Below are positions 37,738 to 46,534 of a stretch of DNA of 64,000 nucleotides, piece after piece. The first letter of the stretch is position 1. Each line of letters opens with the position of its first letter. Origin of the DNA: Allobosea sp. TND4EK4 (GTDB lineage: Bacteria > Pseudomonadota > Alphaproteobacteria > Rhizobiales > Beijerinckiaceae); contig NZ_FTMO01000015.1 in the NCBI RefSeq assembly GCF_900156025.1, positions 1 to 64,000 on the forward strand. The letters are read 5' to 3'. A program made the position numbers and the translations under genes. The notes under the pieces were generated by a model. That model searched no databases. It was given only the letters and a program-made list of their open reading frames with translations, and had not been told where the DNA came from.

Positions 37738-38311
37738 GTCAACGGCGATGGCCTTCCAATCGGGGAACCGCGCGGCACCGGGATCCGGACTGTAGTCGCC
37801 GTGGGCTCTCCGCCGCAGCCTTACTGATGCCTGGTGGAGAGCAAAGGCCACCTGAGGAAGGAGACGCTCCCATGTATCGGCATCGACCCTGAGGCCGTGG
37901 CGACCCAGCAGGCCGTCCACATCTTCGCCGACAGCCTGTTCGAGTTTTGCGAGACCATTCCAAGTGTTTGTCGGCGGCCTCCAGCGCGTCCTCTAGCGAG
38001 TCCTGCGACCCTTCCCCGCCCTCCGGTTCGCCGGGGTCCGCTCCATACGGCGTGATAGCGTCCCGATATGCCTCGCCTGCGAGGGCAGCGACTTGTTCAG
38101 TCGTGAGACGCCGGGTGCCCGCCCGGAGCGAGGCCCAATTCGATGCGATCTGGGCTGCAATTTTCGCGTGCGCCTTCCGGGCCTCTGCGGCGTCCTTGGT
38201 GCGGAGCGATTTCAGGAGTTCGGTCTTCCCAATGACCTCGCGGAGGTCCGTGGGAACCGCCTTCCGAAACCAGTAGACGCCAGTCTTGGGATGCTTGAAC
38301 GGCCGCGCCAT
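37738..38311 (-). pseudogene. Tyrosine-type site-specific integrase, frameshifted and truncated
   Basis: The N-terminal domain of a phage/island integrase is clear from ATG 38311: MARPFKHPKTGVYWFRKAVP, LLKSLRTKDAAEARKAHA and EQVAALAGEAYRDAITPYG. Around 37940 the frame breaks. The next segment (DVDGLLGRHGLRVDADTWERLLPQV, LHQASVRLRRRAHGDYSPDP) is in another minus-strand frame down to about 37738. The catalytic C-terminal domain with the Arg-His-Arg-Tyr residues is missing. It lies about 100 bases from the tRNA 3' end, the standard place for an integrase. No gene is seen at 37506-37737. Confidence 0.8.
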
Positions 38312-38407
38312 CGATAGGACCATATGGATCACCCGATTGTATCACTCGGGTGTCCGCAAGCCGCTGATTTTCGCTAAGTTCTTGAGGTTGGTAGTCCTCA
38401 AAGAAAA

Positions 38408-38434
38408 GTGGTGCCCAGGAGAGGACTCGAACCT
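38408..38434 (-). repeat. Right attachment site: 3' end of tRNA-Leu
   Basis: This segment contains the acceptor and T-arm end of the tRNA-Leu gene and is repeated at 28064-28090 with 25 of 27 bases identical. The first 16 bases are an exact match and probably include the crossover site. Confidence 0.7.
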
Positions 38435-38495
38435 CCACGCCCTTGCAGGCGCCAGCACCTGAAGCTGGTGCGTCTACCAATTCCGCCACCTGGGC
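38410..38495 (-). tRNA. tRNA-Leu (anticodon CAG)
   Basis: The minus strand reads GCCCAGGTGGCGGAATTGGT at the 5' end and ends with CCTGGGCACCA; the seven-base acceptor stem pairs fully and the CCA is encoded. The anticodon arm is CCAGC, loop TTCAGGT, GCTGG, giving anticodon CAG at loop positions 3-5. A long variable arm (class II, as for Leu) precedes the T-arm GGAGG-TTCGAGT-CCTCT. It is the integration target of the adjacent island, and its 3' end is reconstituted by the element. Confidence 0.95.
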
Positions 38496-38887
38496 AACGG
38501 CGGTTCGTTTACGGGGGGGGCGGCACGCTGTCAACGGGGGGCTGCAGGAATTGTTGCGATGGCGTGACGGTTTTGCTGGAGGCCTTCCGGCGCAACGCGG
38601 AAAACCGGCTCGATCATGCGAAAAGCGGCCAAAGCGCTTGCGCTCGCCGGCTGGTCGCGAGGCAAAATCGGCCAGCGAAGCGCGAAGGCGAACGGCCATG
38701 AGGCGACCTCAAGCGGTCACCGTTCTCGCAGGGATTCCCGCATTCGCAGCAGAGACTCCAACGGGCGACGAGAGTCGGCCGGCGCGGCTGAACCTGCGCC
38801 AATCGTGCTGCGTCGCCGCAAAAGCCGTTCCCCTTTCAGCCGACATGATCTAGGAGGGCGGAACGGTTCTAAACGGAGCGCTCCCCG
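38496..38887. other. Intergenic region, no gene recognised
   Basis: About 390 bases between the tRNA and the NDUFA9-like gene. Plus-strand frames here have no domain. The tRNA promoter presumably lies at its left end; GGAGGGCGG near 38861 is followed by the next gene. Confidence 0.5.
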
Positions 38888-39892
38888 ATGGCCACCCAAG
38901 CCCCGGCTCAGCAACTCGTCACGGTCTTCGGCGGTTCGGGATTCGTCGGCCGCCACGTCGTTCGTGCGCTGGTCAAGCGCGGCTATCGCGTGCGCGTCGC
39001 GGTGCGCCGGCCTGATCTGGCCGGGTTCCTGCAGCCACTGGGCATGGTCGGCCAGATCCACGCCGTCCAGGCCAATCTGCGCTATCCGGCTTCCGTCGCG
39101 GCCGCGGTCCGCGGCGCGGATGCGGTGATCAACCTCGTCGGCATCATGAACGAGCGCGGGCGCCAGAGCTTCTCGGCCGTGCAGGCCAATGGCGCACGCG
39201 CCGTCGCGCAGGCCTGCGCCGCCGCTGGCATCACCCGGTTCGTGCAGATGTCGGCCCTCGGATCCGATGCCGCGTCACGCTCGGTCTATGCGCGCACCAA
39301 GGCGGAAGGCGAGGCGGCCGTGCGCCAGCTCGTGCCATCCGCGGTGATCCTGCGCCCCTCGGTGATGTTCGGTCCCGACGACGATTTCTTCAACCGTTTC
39401 GCCTCGATGGCGCGGATGATGCCGGTGCTGCCGCTGATCGATGGCGGCGAGACGAAGTTCCAGCCGGTCTTCGTCGGCGATGTGGCCGAGGCGGTCGCCC
39501 GTGCGGTCGACGGCGCCGTTGCGGCGGGCGTCGTCTATGAGCTCGGCGGGCCGGAGGTGCTCAGCCTGCGCCGGATCGTCGAGGAGATCTGCAAGGTGAC
39601 GGGCCGCAAGCGCCTGATCCTGCCGCTGCCGTCGCCGGTCGCGGGCGCCTTGGCCCGCGTGCTCGAGGTCGTCGATTTCCTGACGCTCGGCCTGCTGCCC
39701 AACGAACTGAAGCTCACGCGCGACCAGGTCGTGCTGCTGGGGCAGGACAATATCGTGTCCGATGCCGCCCGGAGGGAGGGGCGCGATCTGCCGGGCCTCG
39801 GCATCGCTCCGGTCTCCGCCGAGGTCGAGATCCCGTCCTATCTCTGGCGCTTCCGCAAGACCGGACAGTTCGACGCGGCGCGCGCAAGCTGA
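38888..39892 (+). CDS. NDUFA9-like NAD(P)-binding atypical short-chain dehydrogenase
   Basis: 334 residues with an extended-SDR Rossmann motif VTVFGGSGFVGRHVVRALVKRGY at the N terminus, VINLVGIMNERG, SVYARTKAEGEAAVRQ (YxxxK-like) and VILRPSVMFGPDD. This is the pattern of complex-I NDUFA9-family proteins and related NAD(P)-binding epimerase-like proteins that are widespread in alphaproteobacteria. Its role in bacteria is uncertain; cofactor binding with ubiquinone or lipid metabolism has been suggested by homology. It is followed 19 bases later by a HAD phosphatase gene. Confidence 0.85.
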   Translation: MATQAPAQQLVTVFGGSGFVGRHVVRALVKRGYRVRVAVRRPDLAGFLQPLGMVGQIHAVQANLRYPASVAAAVRGADAVINLVGIMNERGRQSFSAVQANGARAVAQACAAAGITRFVQMSALGSDAASRSVYARTKAEGEAAVRQLVPSAVILRPSVMFGPDDDFFNRFASMARMMPVLPLIDGGETKFQPVFVGDVAEAVARAVDGAVAAGVVYELGGPEVLSLRRIVEEICKVTGRKRLILPLPSPVAGALARVLEVVDFLTLGLLPNELKLTRDQVVLLGQDNIVSDAARREGRDLPGLGIAPVSAEVEIPSYLWRFRKTGQFDAARAS

Positions 39893-39911
39893 CGCGGCGG
39901 TACCGAGGGTA

Positions 39912-40580
39912 ATGCCCGTCGACCTCGTCATCTATGACTGCGACGGAACGCTGATCGACACCGAGACGGTCTATGCCGAGGTGACCCTCGCCATGTGCCA
40001 CGAGGTCGGGCTGACCAGCTGGACGGTCGAGGACTATTGGAGCAACCTCGTCGGCATCCCGCTCGCCGACGGCTTCAAGATCATCGAGAAGGCACTCGGG
40101 CGGCCTCTGCCTGCCGATTTCGAGGAGAAGGCCGAGGCCGGCGTTGCCGCCCGTCTCGCCGGGGAGGCCCGCGCTCTGCCCGGAGTCCGACAGGCTGTCA
40201 GCCGAATATCCGCAGCACGCTGCGTCGCCTCCTCGACCACGCTGGAGCCGCTCAGGCACAATCTGACGCTCGCGGGCCTGATCGACCTGTTCGATCCGCA
40301 CGTCTTCTCGGCTTCGCAGGTCCCGCGCGGCAAGCCCGAGCCGGATGTCTTCCTTTTCGCGGCGGCGCAGATGGGGGTCGTGCCGGAGCGCTGTCTGGTG
40401 CTGGAGGATTCGGTGCCCGGGGTGTTGGCGGCGCGGGCCGCCGGCATGCGCGTCGCGGGCTTCGTCGGAGCCGCGCACGACAAGGCCGGCATGCGGCAGC
40501 ACCTGACGGGGGCAGGGGCTGCCATCGTTCTCGATGGCTATGAGGAGTGGCCACGCACGGTCGCGGCCCTCGGGGCCTGA
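39912..40580 (+). CDS. HAD-superfamily phosphatase
   Basis: 222 residues. Motif I DCDGTLIDTE supplies the nucleophile Asp and general acid; motif II is the SSTTLEPLR region; motif III lysine lies in PRGKPEPDVFLFAA; motif IV is VLEDSVPGVLAARAAG. The alpha-helical cap between motifs I and II marks subclass I, the beta-phosphoglucomutase/phosphoglycolate-phosphatase-like group. The substrate is a small phosphate ester, not identifiable. Confidence 0.88.
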   Translation: MPVDLVIYDCDGTLIDTETVYAEVTLAMCHEVGLTSWTVEDYWSNLVGIPLADGFKIIEKALGRPLPADFEEKAEAGVAARLAGEARALPGVRQAVSRISAARCVASSTTLEPLRHNLTLAGLIDLFDPHVFSASQVPRGKPEPDVFLFAAAQMGVVPERCLVLEDSVPGVLAARAAGMRVAGFVGAAHDKAGMRQHLTGAGAAIVLDGYEEWPRTVAALGA

Positions 40581-40611
40581 GGCGCGGGTACGCGCCGGCG
40601 TGCCCTTCGTT

Positions 40612-41607
40612 TCAGAGCATGCTCGGCAGCACGCGGTCCGGCGGCTTGTGGCCATCCATGAAGGTCTTGATGTTGACGATGACCTTCTCGCCCATATCGG
40701 CGCGGCCCTCATGCGTGGCCGATCCCATATGCGGCAGCACCACGACCTTGTGCTGACGGGCGAGCTTCAGCAGACGCGGATTGATCGCGGGCTCCTGCTC
40801 GAACACGTCGAGCCCGGCTCCGCCCAATTCGCCGGCTTCCAGCATGCGGGCCAGCGCCGTCTCGTCCACCACCTCGCCGCGCGCCGTGTTCACCAGGATG
40901 GCGTCGGGCTTCATCAGCTTGAGGCGCCGCGCCGAGAGCAGGTGATAGGTTGCCGGGGTATGCGGGCAGTTGACCGAGACGATGTCCATCCGCGCCAGCA
41001 TCTGGTCGAGCGAATCCCAGTAGGTCGCGTCGAGCTTCTCCTCGATGCGGGGATCGACCCGGCGGCGGTTATGGTAGTGGATCGAGAGGCCGAAGGCGGC
41101 GGCGCGGCGCGCCAGTGCCTGGCCGATGCGGCCCATGCCGACGATCCCGAGCCGCTTGCCGGTGATCCGCCGGCCGAGCATCCAGGTCGGGGACCAGCCG
41201 GCCCATTCATCGTCCGGGATGACATGGGCGCCCTCGGCGATGCGGCGCGCGACCGCGAGGATGAGCGCGATCGTCATGTCGGCGGTATCGTCCGTCAGCA
41301 CGCCGGGGGTGTTGGTCACGGTGATGCCGCGCTGGACGGCGCTCGCGACGTCGATGTTGTCGACGCCATTGCCGAAATTGGCGATGAGCCGGAGCTGGTC
41401 GCCGGCCTGGGCGATGATGCTCGCATCGATGCGGTCGGTCACGGTCGGAACCAGAACGTCCGCGGTCTTCACCGCCTCGACCAGTGCAGCCTGGGACATC
41501 GGCTTGTCGTCGAGATTGAGTTGCGCATCGAAGAGTTCCCGCATGCGGGTCTCGACAACGGCCGGCAGCTTGCGCGTCACCACGACCAGCGGCTTCTTCT
41601 TCGACAT
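40612..41607 (-). CDS. D-2-hydroxyacid dehydrogenase (glyoxylate/hydroxypyruvate reductase type)
   Basis: 331 residues from ATG 41607, where GGAGG just upstream lies inside a longer possible frame from 41622. The NAD(P) loop is LGIVGMGRIGQALARRA. Catalytic Arg is in VNTARGEVVDE, Glu in DVFEQEP and His in LPHMGSATHEGR. Such enzymes reduce glyoxylate or hydroxypyruvate, or oxidise D-hydroxyacids. It is convergent with the HAD gene and apparently monocistronic. Confidence 0.88.
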   Translation of the reverse strand: MSKKKPLVVVTRKLPAVVETRMRELFDAQLNLDDKPMSQAALVEAVKTADVLVPTVTDRIDASIIAQAGDQLRLIANFGNGVDNIDVASAVQRGITVTNTPGVLTDDTADMTIALILAVARRIAEGAHVIPDDEWAGWSPTWMLGRRITGKRLGIVGMGRIGQALARRAAAFGLSIHYHNRRRVDPRIEEKLDATYWDSLDQMLARMDIVSVNCPHTPATYHLLSARRLKLMKPDAILVNTARGEVVDETALARMLEAGELGGAGLDVFEQEPAINPRLLKLARQHKVVVLPHMGSATHEGRADMGEKVIVNIKTFMDGHKPPDRVLPSML

Positions 41608-41779
41608 GACGCCTCCCTCCATCGCTGCCCTGACCGGTCCCGCCTCAACCCGCCATTAACCCTGGCGGGGCAGGAATGAGCGACCGTCACGCTTGGCCTT
41701 TTTTGTCTATGCGGCGGCGCAGCGGAAGACAACTTGACCCTTCGCCTGAGACGGCGCGGCCGATACGGAGAGCGGCGGA

Positions 41780-42310
41780 ATGCTGAAATTGCCGATGCGT
41801 GGCCTTGTCGGGGCAGCGCTTTTCAGTGCCGTCGCGGTTTCGGGCGCCAGCGCGCAGGACATGCAGGCCGGCTCCGTCACGGGCCTGCCGGTGCCGCGCT
41901 ATGTCAGCCTCAAGACCGACCGAGTGAACCTGCGCGAAGGCCCGTCCAAGGAGCATCGCACGCGCTGGGTCTATCAGCGCGCCGGGCTGCCGGTGGAGAT
42001 CACCGCCGAGTTCGAGACCTGGCGGCGTGTGCGTGATTCGGACGGCGCGGAGGGCTGGGTGCTGCACAGCCTGCTCTCGGGCAAGCGCACCGCGCTGGTC
42101 GCCCCCTGGGCGAAGAACAAGACCGAAATCCTGCCGCTGCGCAGCGCGGCCTCGGCCGATTCGGCGATCGTCGCCGAGTTGCAGCCCGGCGTCGTCACCA
42201 GCGTCGCCTCCTGCGAGAAGGCTTGGTGCCGCGTCAGCGTGCGCAATGTCAGCGGCTACATGCCGCAGGAAAAGCTCTGGGGGGTCTATCCCAACGAGAA
42301 GGTCGACTGA
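41780..42310 (+). CDS. Secreted bacterial SH3-like domain protein
   Basis: 176 residues with a signal peptide (GAALFSAVAVSGASAQD). Two SH3-like units follow: about 40-100 (YVSLKTDRVNLREGPSKEHRTRWVY, GWVLHSLL) and 110-170 (ILPLRSAASADSAIVAELQPG, WCRVSV, GYMPQEKLWGV). Bacterial SH3 domains often bind cell-wall peptides. It ends 18 bases before the end of irr, which is on the other strand. Confidence 0.85.
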   Translation: MLKLPMRGLVGAALFSAVAVSGASAQDMQAGSVTGLPVPRYVSLKTDRVNLREGPSKEHRTRWVYQRAGLPVEITAEFETWRRVRDSDGAEGWVLHSLLSGKRTALVAPWAKNKTEILPLRSAASADSAIVAELQPGVVTSVASCEKAWCRVSVRNVSGYMPQEKLWGVYPNEKVD

Positions 42311-42328
42311 ACGACGGCCGGCCGCGCT

Positions 42329-42844
42329 TCAGCCTTCGACCTTGCGCAGCCGCACGACCACGTCGACATGGGCGATCTCATAGCCCTCGGGCGGCGTCGG
42401 CAGCGTCGCGACGTCGATGTCCCGGGCCGGGATGTCGATCACCCGGTTCTCATCCTCGATCACGAAATGATGGTGTTCGTGGCTGGCCGTGTCGAAGTAG
42501 GTCTTGCTGCCGTCGATCGCGAGTTCCCGCAGGAGCCCGGCATCCGTGAACTGGCGCAGCGTGTTGTAGATCGTCGCCAGCGAGACCGGGATGCGTTCGC
42601 GCATCGCCTCATCGAACAGCATCTCGGCGCTGACATGCCGATCGCCCTTGGCGAAGAGCACCCAGCCGAGCGAAACGCGCTGCCGCGTCGGCCGCAGGCC
42701 CACGCGCCGCAGCTTCTGGCGGACGTCGTTGAAGGGGCAGCCCTGGCGCAGGACCGGCCCCGATCCTTCCACCTCTGTGGCCGGACCGCCCGTCTCGTGC
42801 TCTTTCCGCGAGAGTCGGCCCGCGGCCCGCGTGTTTGGAACCAT
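42329..42844 (-). CDS. irr: Irr-type iron/heme response regulator (Fur family)
   Basis: 171 residues of the Fur superfamily. Winged-helix DNA-binding region RVGLRPTRQRVSLGWVLF through SLATIYNTLRQFTDAGLL. Metal/heme region H122-EHHH-F (SHEHHHFVIEDENRVIDI). A Cys36-Pro37 heme-regulatory-like motif appears as GCPFND, comparable to the GCPW motif of Bradyrhizobium Irr. Irr represses or activates iron genes when heme is low and is degraded when heme rises. The ATG at 42844 lies within a palindrome, so the start is uncertain. Divergent from fabA. Confidence 0.9.
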   Translation of the reverse strand: MVPNTRAAGRLSRKEHETGGPATEVEGSGPVLRQGCPFNDVRQKLRRVGLRPTRQRVSLGWVLFAKGDRHVSAEMLFDEAMRERIPVSLATIYNTLRQFTDAGLLRELAIDGSKTYFDTASHEHHHFVIEDENRVIDIPARDIDVATLPTPPEGYEIAHVDVVVRLRKVEG

Positions 42845-42849
42845 TCCAG
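42835..42849. promoter_or_regulatory. Irr-box-like palindrome at the irr start
   Basis: TTGGAACCATTCCAG has GGAA/TTCC arms around a CCA spacer and fits the iron control element (TTAGAA, YNR, TTCTAA) at nine of twelve arm positions. It resembles the site upstream of efeU (CTGGAATAATTCTAG). It overlaps the annotated irr start codon, suggesting autoregulation and perhaps a downstream true start. Confidence 0.4.
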
Positions 42850-43014
42850 ATATTTAGGCTGTGAGTTGCGCCGCTGCAAGCGGATCGCTTCGTGCCGCTT
42901 CGGTGCGCTCGCATGTGCGTGAGATGACGCGGACCCTTTCGTTCCCGGCGGCCGCTGTGTTAGGCACGCGCAAAGCGGCCGGGCGAAGCGGCCGCGTCAG
43001 GTCACGGAGTGGGA

Positions 43015-43527
43015 ATGCAGCGCCAGTCGTCTTTCAGCTACGAGGAGATCCTCGCCTGCGGTCGCGGGGAACTGTTCGGGCCGGGCAATGCGCAACTGCC
43101 CCTGCCGCCGATGCTGATGTTCGATCGCATCACTGAGATCGCGGAAGAGGGCGGTGAACACGGCAAGGGCCTGGTGCGCGCCGAATTCGACATCAAGCCG
43201 GACCTCTGGTTTTTCGATTGCCACTTCAAGGGCGATCCGGTGATGCCGGGTTGCCTGGGCCTCGATGCGCTCTGGCAGCTTACGGGCTTCTTCCTCGGGT
43301 GGCTCGGCCTGCCGGGCCGTGGCCGTGCGCTCGGCGTCGGCGAGGTCAAGTTCGCCGACCAGGTGCTGCCGAGCGTCAAGCGCGTCGTCTACGGCGTCGA
43401 TTTCAAGCGCGTCTTCAAGTCGAAGCTCGTCCTCGGCATCGCCGATGGCTGGCTGGAAGCGGACGGCAAGCGCATCTACACCGTCAGCGACATGCGCGTC
43501 GGCCTGTTCAAGCCCGAAACCGCCTGA
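43015..43527 (+). CDS. fabA: 3-hydroxydecanoyl-ACP dehydratase/isomerase FabA
   Basis: 170 residues. The active-site block [23 protein letters not shown] places His70 and Asp84 exactly as in E. coli FabA. It dehydrates 3-hydroxydecanoyl-ACP and isomerises trans-2- to cis-3-decenoyl-ACP, the branch point to unsaturated fatty acids. ATG 43015 follows CGGAG; a GTG at 43009 is in frame but less likely. It heads fabA-fabB-fabI. Confidence 0.95.
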   Translation: MQRQSSFSYEEILACGRGELFGPGNAQLPLPPMLMFDRITEIAEEGGEHGKGLVRAEFDIKPDLWFFDCHFKGDPVMPGCLGLDALWQLTGFFLGWLGLPGRGRALGVGEVKFADQVLPSVKRVVYGVDFKRVFKSKLVLGIADGWLEADGKRIYTVSDMRVGLFKPETA

Positions 43528-43667
43528 ACGAGGCGGCCTGAACAAGGGCCGCCTGAGGAAAAATCGGCGCTTCGCCTTGCGCGCCCGGCGCGTGCGGTCC
43601 ATTTGCGCGCTATGATCCGGGTGCGGCGTTGCCGCGCCGCCTTGTCCAAAGCTGGAGTGAAGCCACC

Positions 43668-44894
43668 ATGAGGCGCGTCGTCGTCACCGGGATGGGCATC
43701 GTCTCGTCCATCGGCAACAACACGCAGGAGGTGCTGTCCTCGCTGCGCGAAGCGAAATCCGGCATCCGCTTCATGCCCGAGTTCGAGGAGCACGGCTTCC
43801 GCAGCCGCATCGGCGGCGTGCCGACGCTCGATCCCGCGACCGTGCTCGATCGCCGCGCCATGCGCTTCCATGGCGGCGGTTCGGCCTGGAACCAGGTCGC
43901 GATGGAAGAGGCGATCAAGGATGCCGGCCTCGAGGAGACCGAGATCAGCCATGAGCGCACGGGCATCATCATGGGCTCCGGCGGCCCGTCCACCCGCGCG
44001 CTGATCGACGCCTACGACAAGGCGCGCGAGAGCGGCTCCTCCAAGAAGGTCGGCCCCTTCGCGGTGCCCAAGGGCATGTCGTCGACCGCGTCGGCGACGC
44101 TCGCGACCTGGTTCAAGATCAAGGGCGTGAACTATTCGATCTCCTCCGCCTGCGCGACGTCCAACCACTGCATCGGCAATGCCTACGAGCTGATCCAGTG
44201 GGGCAAGCAGGATATGATCTTCGCCGGCGGCTGCGAGGAACTCGACTGGACGCTGTCGGTGCTGTTCGACGCGATGGGCGCGATGTCGTCGGACTTCAAC
44301 GAACGCCCGGCCTTCGCCTCGCGAGCCTATGACGCCGCCCGCGACGGCTTCGTCATCGCCGGCGGCGCCGGCGTCGTGGTGCTGGAGGAACTGGAGCACG
44401 CCAAGGCCCGCGGCGCCAAGATCTATGGCGAGATCGTCGGCTATGGCGCGACCTCGGACGGCTACGACATGGTCGCCCCCTCGGGCGAGGGCGCCGTGCG
44501 CTGCATGAAGATGGCGCTGGAAGGCGTCAACGCGAAGGTCGATTACATCAATCCGCACGGCACCTCGACCCCGGTCGGCGACGCGAAGGAGATCGAGGCC
44601 ATCCGCGAGGTCTTCGGCGCCGGCGACAAGAGTCCGCCGATCTCGGCGACCAAGTCGCTGACGGGCCATTCGCTCGGCGCCACCGGCGTGCAGGAGGCGA
44701 TCTACTCGCTGCTGATGCTCAACAACGACTTCATCTGCGAGAGCGCCCATATCGAGAACCTCGACCCGGCCTTCGCGGACATTCCGATCGTGCGCAAGCG
44801 AATCGACAATGCGGGGCTGGGCTGCGTGCTCTCCAACTCCTTCGGCTTCGGCGGCACCAACGCCACCATCGTGATGAAGCGCCTGGAAGCGTGA
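43668..44894 (+). CDS. fabB: 3-oxoacyl-ACP synthase I FabB
   Basis: 408 residues of the thiolase fold. Nucleophile Cys162 in [12 protein letters not shown], His in [11 protein letters not shown] and TGHSLGATG, and [13 protein letters not shown] at the C terminus. It elongates cis-3-decenoyl-ACP made by FabA, keeping the double bond. It lies 140 bases after fabA and eight bases before fabI. Confidence 0.95.
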   Translation: MRRVVVTGMGIVSSIGNNTQEVLSSLREAKSGIRFMPEFEEHGFRSRIGGVPTLDPATVLDRRAMRFHGGGSAWNQVAMEEAIKDAGLEETEISHERTGIIMGSGGPSTRALIDAYDKARESGSSKKVGPFAVPKGMSSTASATLATWFKIKGVNYSISSACATSNHCIGNAYELIQWGKQDMIFAGGCEELDWTLSVLFDAMGAMSSDFNERPAFASRAYDAARDGFVIAGGAGVVVLEELEHAKARGAKIYGEIVGYGATSDGYDMVAPSGEGAVRCMKMALEGVNAKVDYINPHGTSTPVGDAKEIEAIREVFGAGDKSPPISATKSLTGHSLGATGVQEAIYSLLMLNNDFICESAHIENLDPAFADIPIVRKRIDNAGLGCVLSNSFGFGGTNATIVMKRLEA

Positions 44895-44902
44895 GGGGCG
44901 CC

Positions 44903-45736
44903 ATGCTGCCGCTGATGCAGAACAAGCGCGGCCTCGTCATGGGGGTCGCCAACCAGAACTCGATCGCCTGGGGCATCGCCCGGACCCTGCACGCGCATGG
45001 AGCCGAGCTTGCCTTCACCTATCAGGGCGAGGCGCTGGGCAAGCGGGTGAAGCCTCTGGCCGACAGCATCGGCTCCAGGCTCGTCATCCCCTGCGATGTC
45101 GAGGACATCGCTTCCGTGGATTCGGCCTTCGCCGCGATCGACGAAGCCTGGGGCGGCGATCCCGCGCTCAACACGCTGGACTTCATCGTCCATGCCATCG
45201 GCTTCTCCGACAAGAACGAGCTCAAGGGGCTCTATGCCGATACCAGCCGCGAAAATTTCTCGCGGACCATGGTGATCTCCTGCTTCTCCTTCACGGAGGC
45301 GGCAAAGCGCGCCGCAGCCCGCATGCCCAATGGCGGCAGCATGCTGACGCTGACCTATGGCGGTTCGATGCGCATCATGCCGAACTACAACGTCATGGGC
45401 GTGGCCAAGGCGGCGCTGGAGGCGAGCGTGCGCTATCTCGCCGGCGACTACGGCCCGCGCGGCATCCGCGTCAACGCGCTCTCGCCCGGCCCCGTCCGGA
45501 CGCTGGCCGGCGCCGGCATCTCGGATGCGCGCGCCATGCTCTCCTGGCAGCGCGCGCACTCGCCTTTGCGCAAATCGGTGACGCTCGACGAAATCGGCGG
45601 CTCGGCGCTCTACTACCTCTCCGACCTGTCGGGCGGCGTCACGGGCGACATCCACCATGTCGATGCCGGCTACCACATCACCTCGATGCCGGTTCTCGAC
45701 AGCCTGCGGGCGGCCGACACCGGAAACGGCGAGTAG
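44903..45736 (+). CDS. fabI: Enoyl-ACP reductase (NADH) FabI
   Basis: 277 residues. Short-chain-dehydrogenase fold with the FabI-specific start KRGLVMGVANQNSIAWGIA, CDVEDIASVD, and catalytic Tyr-X6-Lys in PNYNVMGVAKAALEASVRY. The ATG at 44903 follows GAGGGG; a GTG at 44891 overlapping the fabB stop is the alternative. It carries out the last step of each elongation cycle and is the target of triclosan-type inhibitors. Confidence 0.94.
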   Translation: MLPLMQNKRGLVMGVANQNSIAWGIARTLHAHGAELAFTYQGEALGKRVKPLADSIGSRLVIPCDVEDIASVDSAFAAIDEAWGGDPALNTLDFIVHAIGFSDKNELKGLYADTSRENFSRTMVISCFSFTEAAKRAAARMPNGGSMLTLTYGGSMRIMPNYNVMGVAKAALEASVRYLAGDYGPRGIRVNALSPGPVRTLAGAGISDARAMLSWQRAHSPLRKSVTLDEIGGSALYYLSDLSGGVTGDIHHVDAGYHITSMPVLDSLRAADTGNGE

Positions 45737-45797
45737 ACGAACTCTCTGGAACCCGGCGATCGCGCCGCCGTTCTTTCCGACGAGAAGGAGAAGGCGC

Positions 45798-46043
45798 ATG
45801 AGCAAGGTCAGATACGAGGTGGTCGAGCACGATGGCGGCTGGGCCTACAAGGTCGGCGACGTCCTCTCGGAAACCTACCCCTCGCACGAGGTGGCCCTCA
45901 AGGCGGCGACGGATGCTGCCGCCCGCCAGACGGTGGCCGGCAGCACGGACGGCATCGTCTACCAGGACAACCAGGGCCAGTGGCACGAGGAGCTCGCGGA
46001 CGGCCATGACCGCCCGTCGACCGAGGTGGTCGACAAGCCCTGA
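45798..46043 (+). CDS. Small DUF2188-like protein
   Basis: 81 residues, start after AAGGAGAAGG. The pattern YEVVEHDGGWAYKVGDVLSETYPSHEVALKAATDAA resembles DUF2188 proteins, small beta-alpha domains of unknown role. Acidic tail DGHDRPSTEVVDKP. It follows fabI by 61 bases on the same strand but has no obvious connection to fatty acid synthesis. Confidence 0.7.
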   Translation: MSKVRYEVVEHDGGWAYKVGDVLSETYPSHEVALKAATDAAARQTVAGSTDGIVYQDNQGQWHEELADGHDRPSTEVVDKP

Positions 46044-46060
46044 TCCACTTGAGGCTCTCG

Positions 46061-46402
46061 TCAGCGGGCCGTGAAGAAGGTCAGCAGCACCTTGTTCTTC
46101 TCGCCGAGCAGGCACAGGAAGCGGCGCGGCTTGTCCGAGCGGTCGGTGCGCAGATAGGCCTCGGACATCACGATGCGTGTCACCGGGATGGTTTCGATCT
46201 TGGATTCCGAAACCGCCACGGTCGCGCCATCCTCGTCGATGTAGATATCCTTGATGTCGGGGTCCTGGGCGGACAGCGTCTCGAGCGCCGCCTTCTTGCA
46301 GGTTGCGATCTCGGGCGTCGCCGGCTTGCTCGGCGCGATTTCCTGAGCGATCGCGGGTCCCGCGACGAGAAAACCGGCGGCGATGATGGAGCAGAGTTTC
46401 AT
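46061..46402 (-). CDS. Small secreted hypothetical protein
   Basis: 113 residues beginning with a signal peptide (KLCSIIAAGFLVAGPAIAQE). The mature part has two cysteines (ATCKKAAL, RRFLCLLGEKN) that could form a disulphide and an acidic stretch DPDIKDIYIDEDGATV. No domain recognised. The start at 46402 was chosen over an upstream frame extension because the signal peptide begins there. Confidence 0.65.
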   Translation of the reverse strand: MKLCSIIAAGFLVAGPAIAQEIAPSKPATPEIATCKKAALETLSAQDPDIKDIYIDEDGATVAVSESKIETIPVTRIVMSEAYLRTDRSDKPRRFLCLLGEKNKVLLTFFTAR

Positions 46403-46473
46403 GCAAAGGTACTCACAGGAGGGGTGAGCCCTGAACGCGCGAGCATGGCGAGGGTTCGCCAGCGCATATGAAA

Positions 46474-46499
46474 ACCCGGCGCGGGCGAACGCGCCGGGT
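46474..46499 (-). terminator. Intrinsic terminator after argG
   Basis: A perfect ten-base-pair stem (ACCCGGCGCG / CGCGCCGGGT) around a six-base loop. On the minus strand it is followed by TTTT and lies 35 bases past the argG stop. Confidence 0.8.
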
Positions 46500-46534
46500 C
46501 GATGATGTTGCAAAGCCCTCGACGCTTGCGCGCG

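Noticed and set aside
37549-37920. Independent gene in the integrase region
   Set aside because: Its first part is the out-of-frame continuation of the integrase, so it is part of the pseudogene, not a separate protein.
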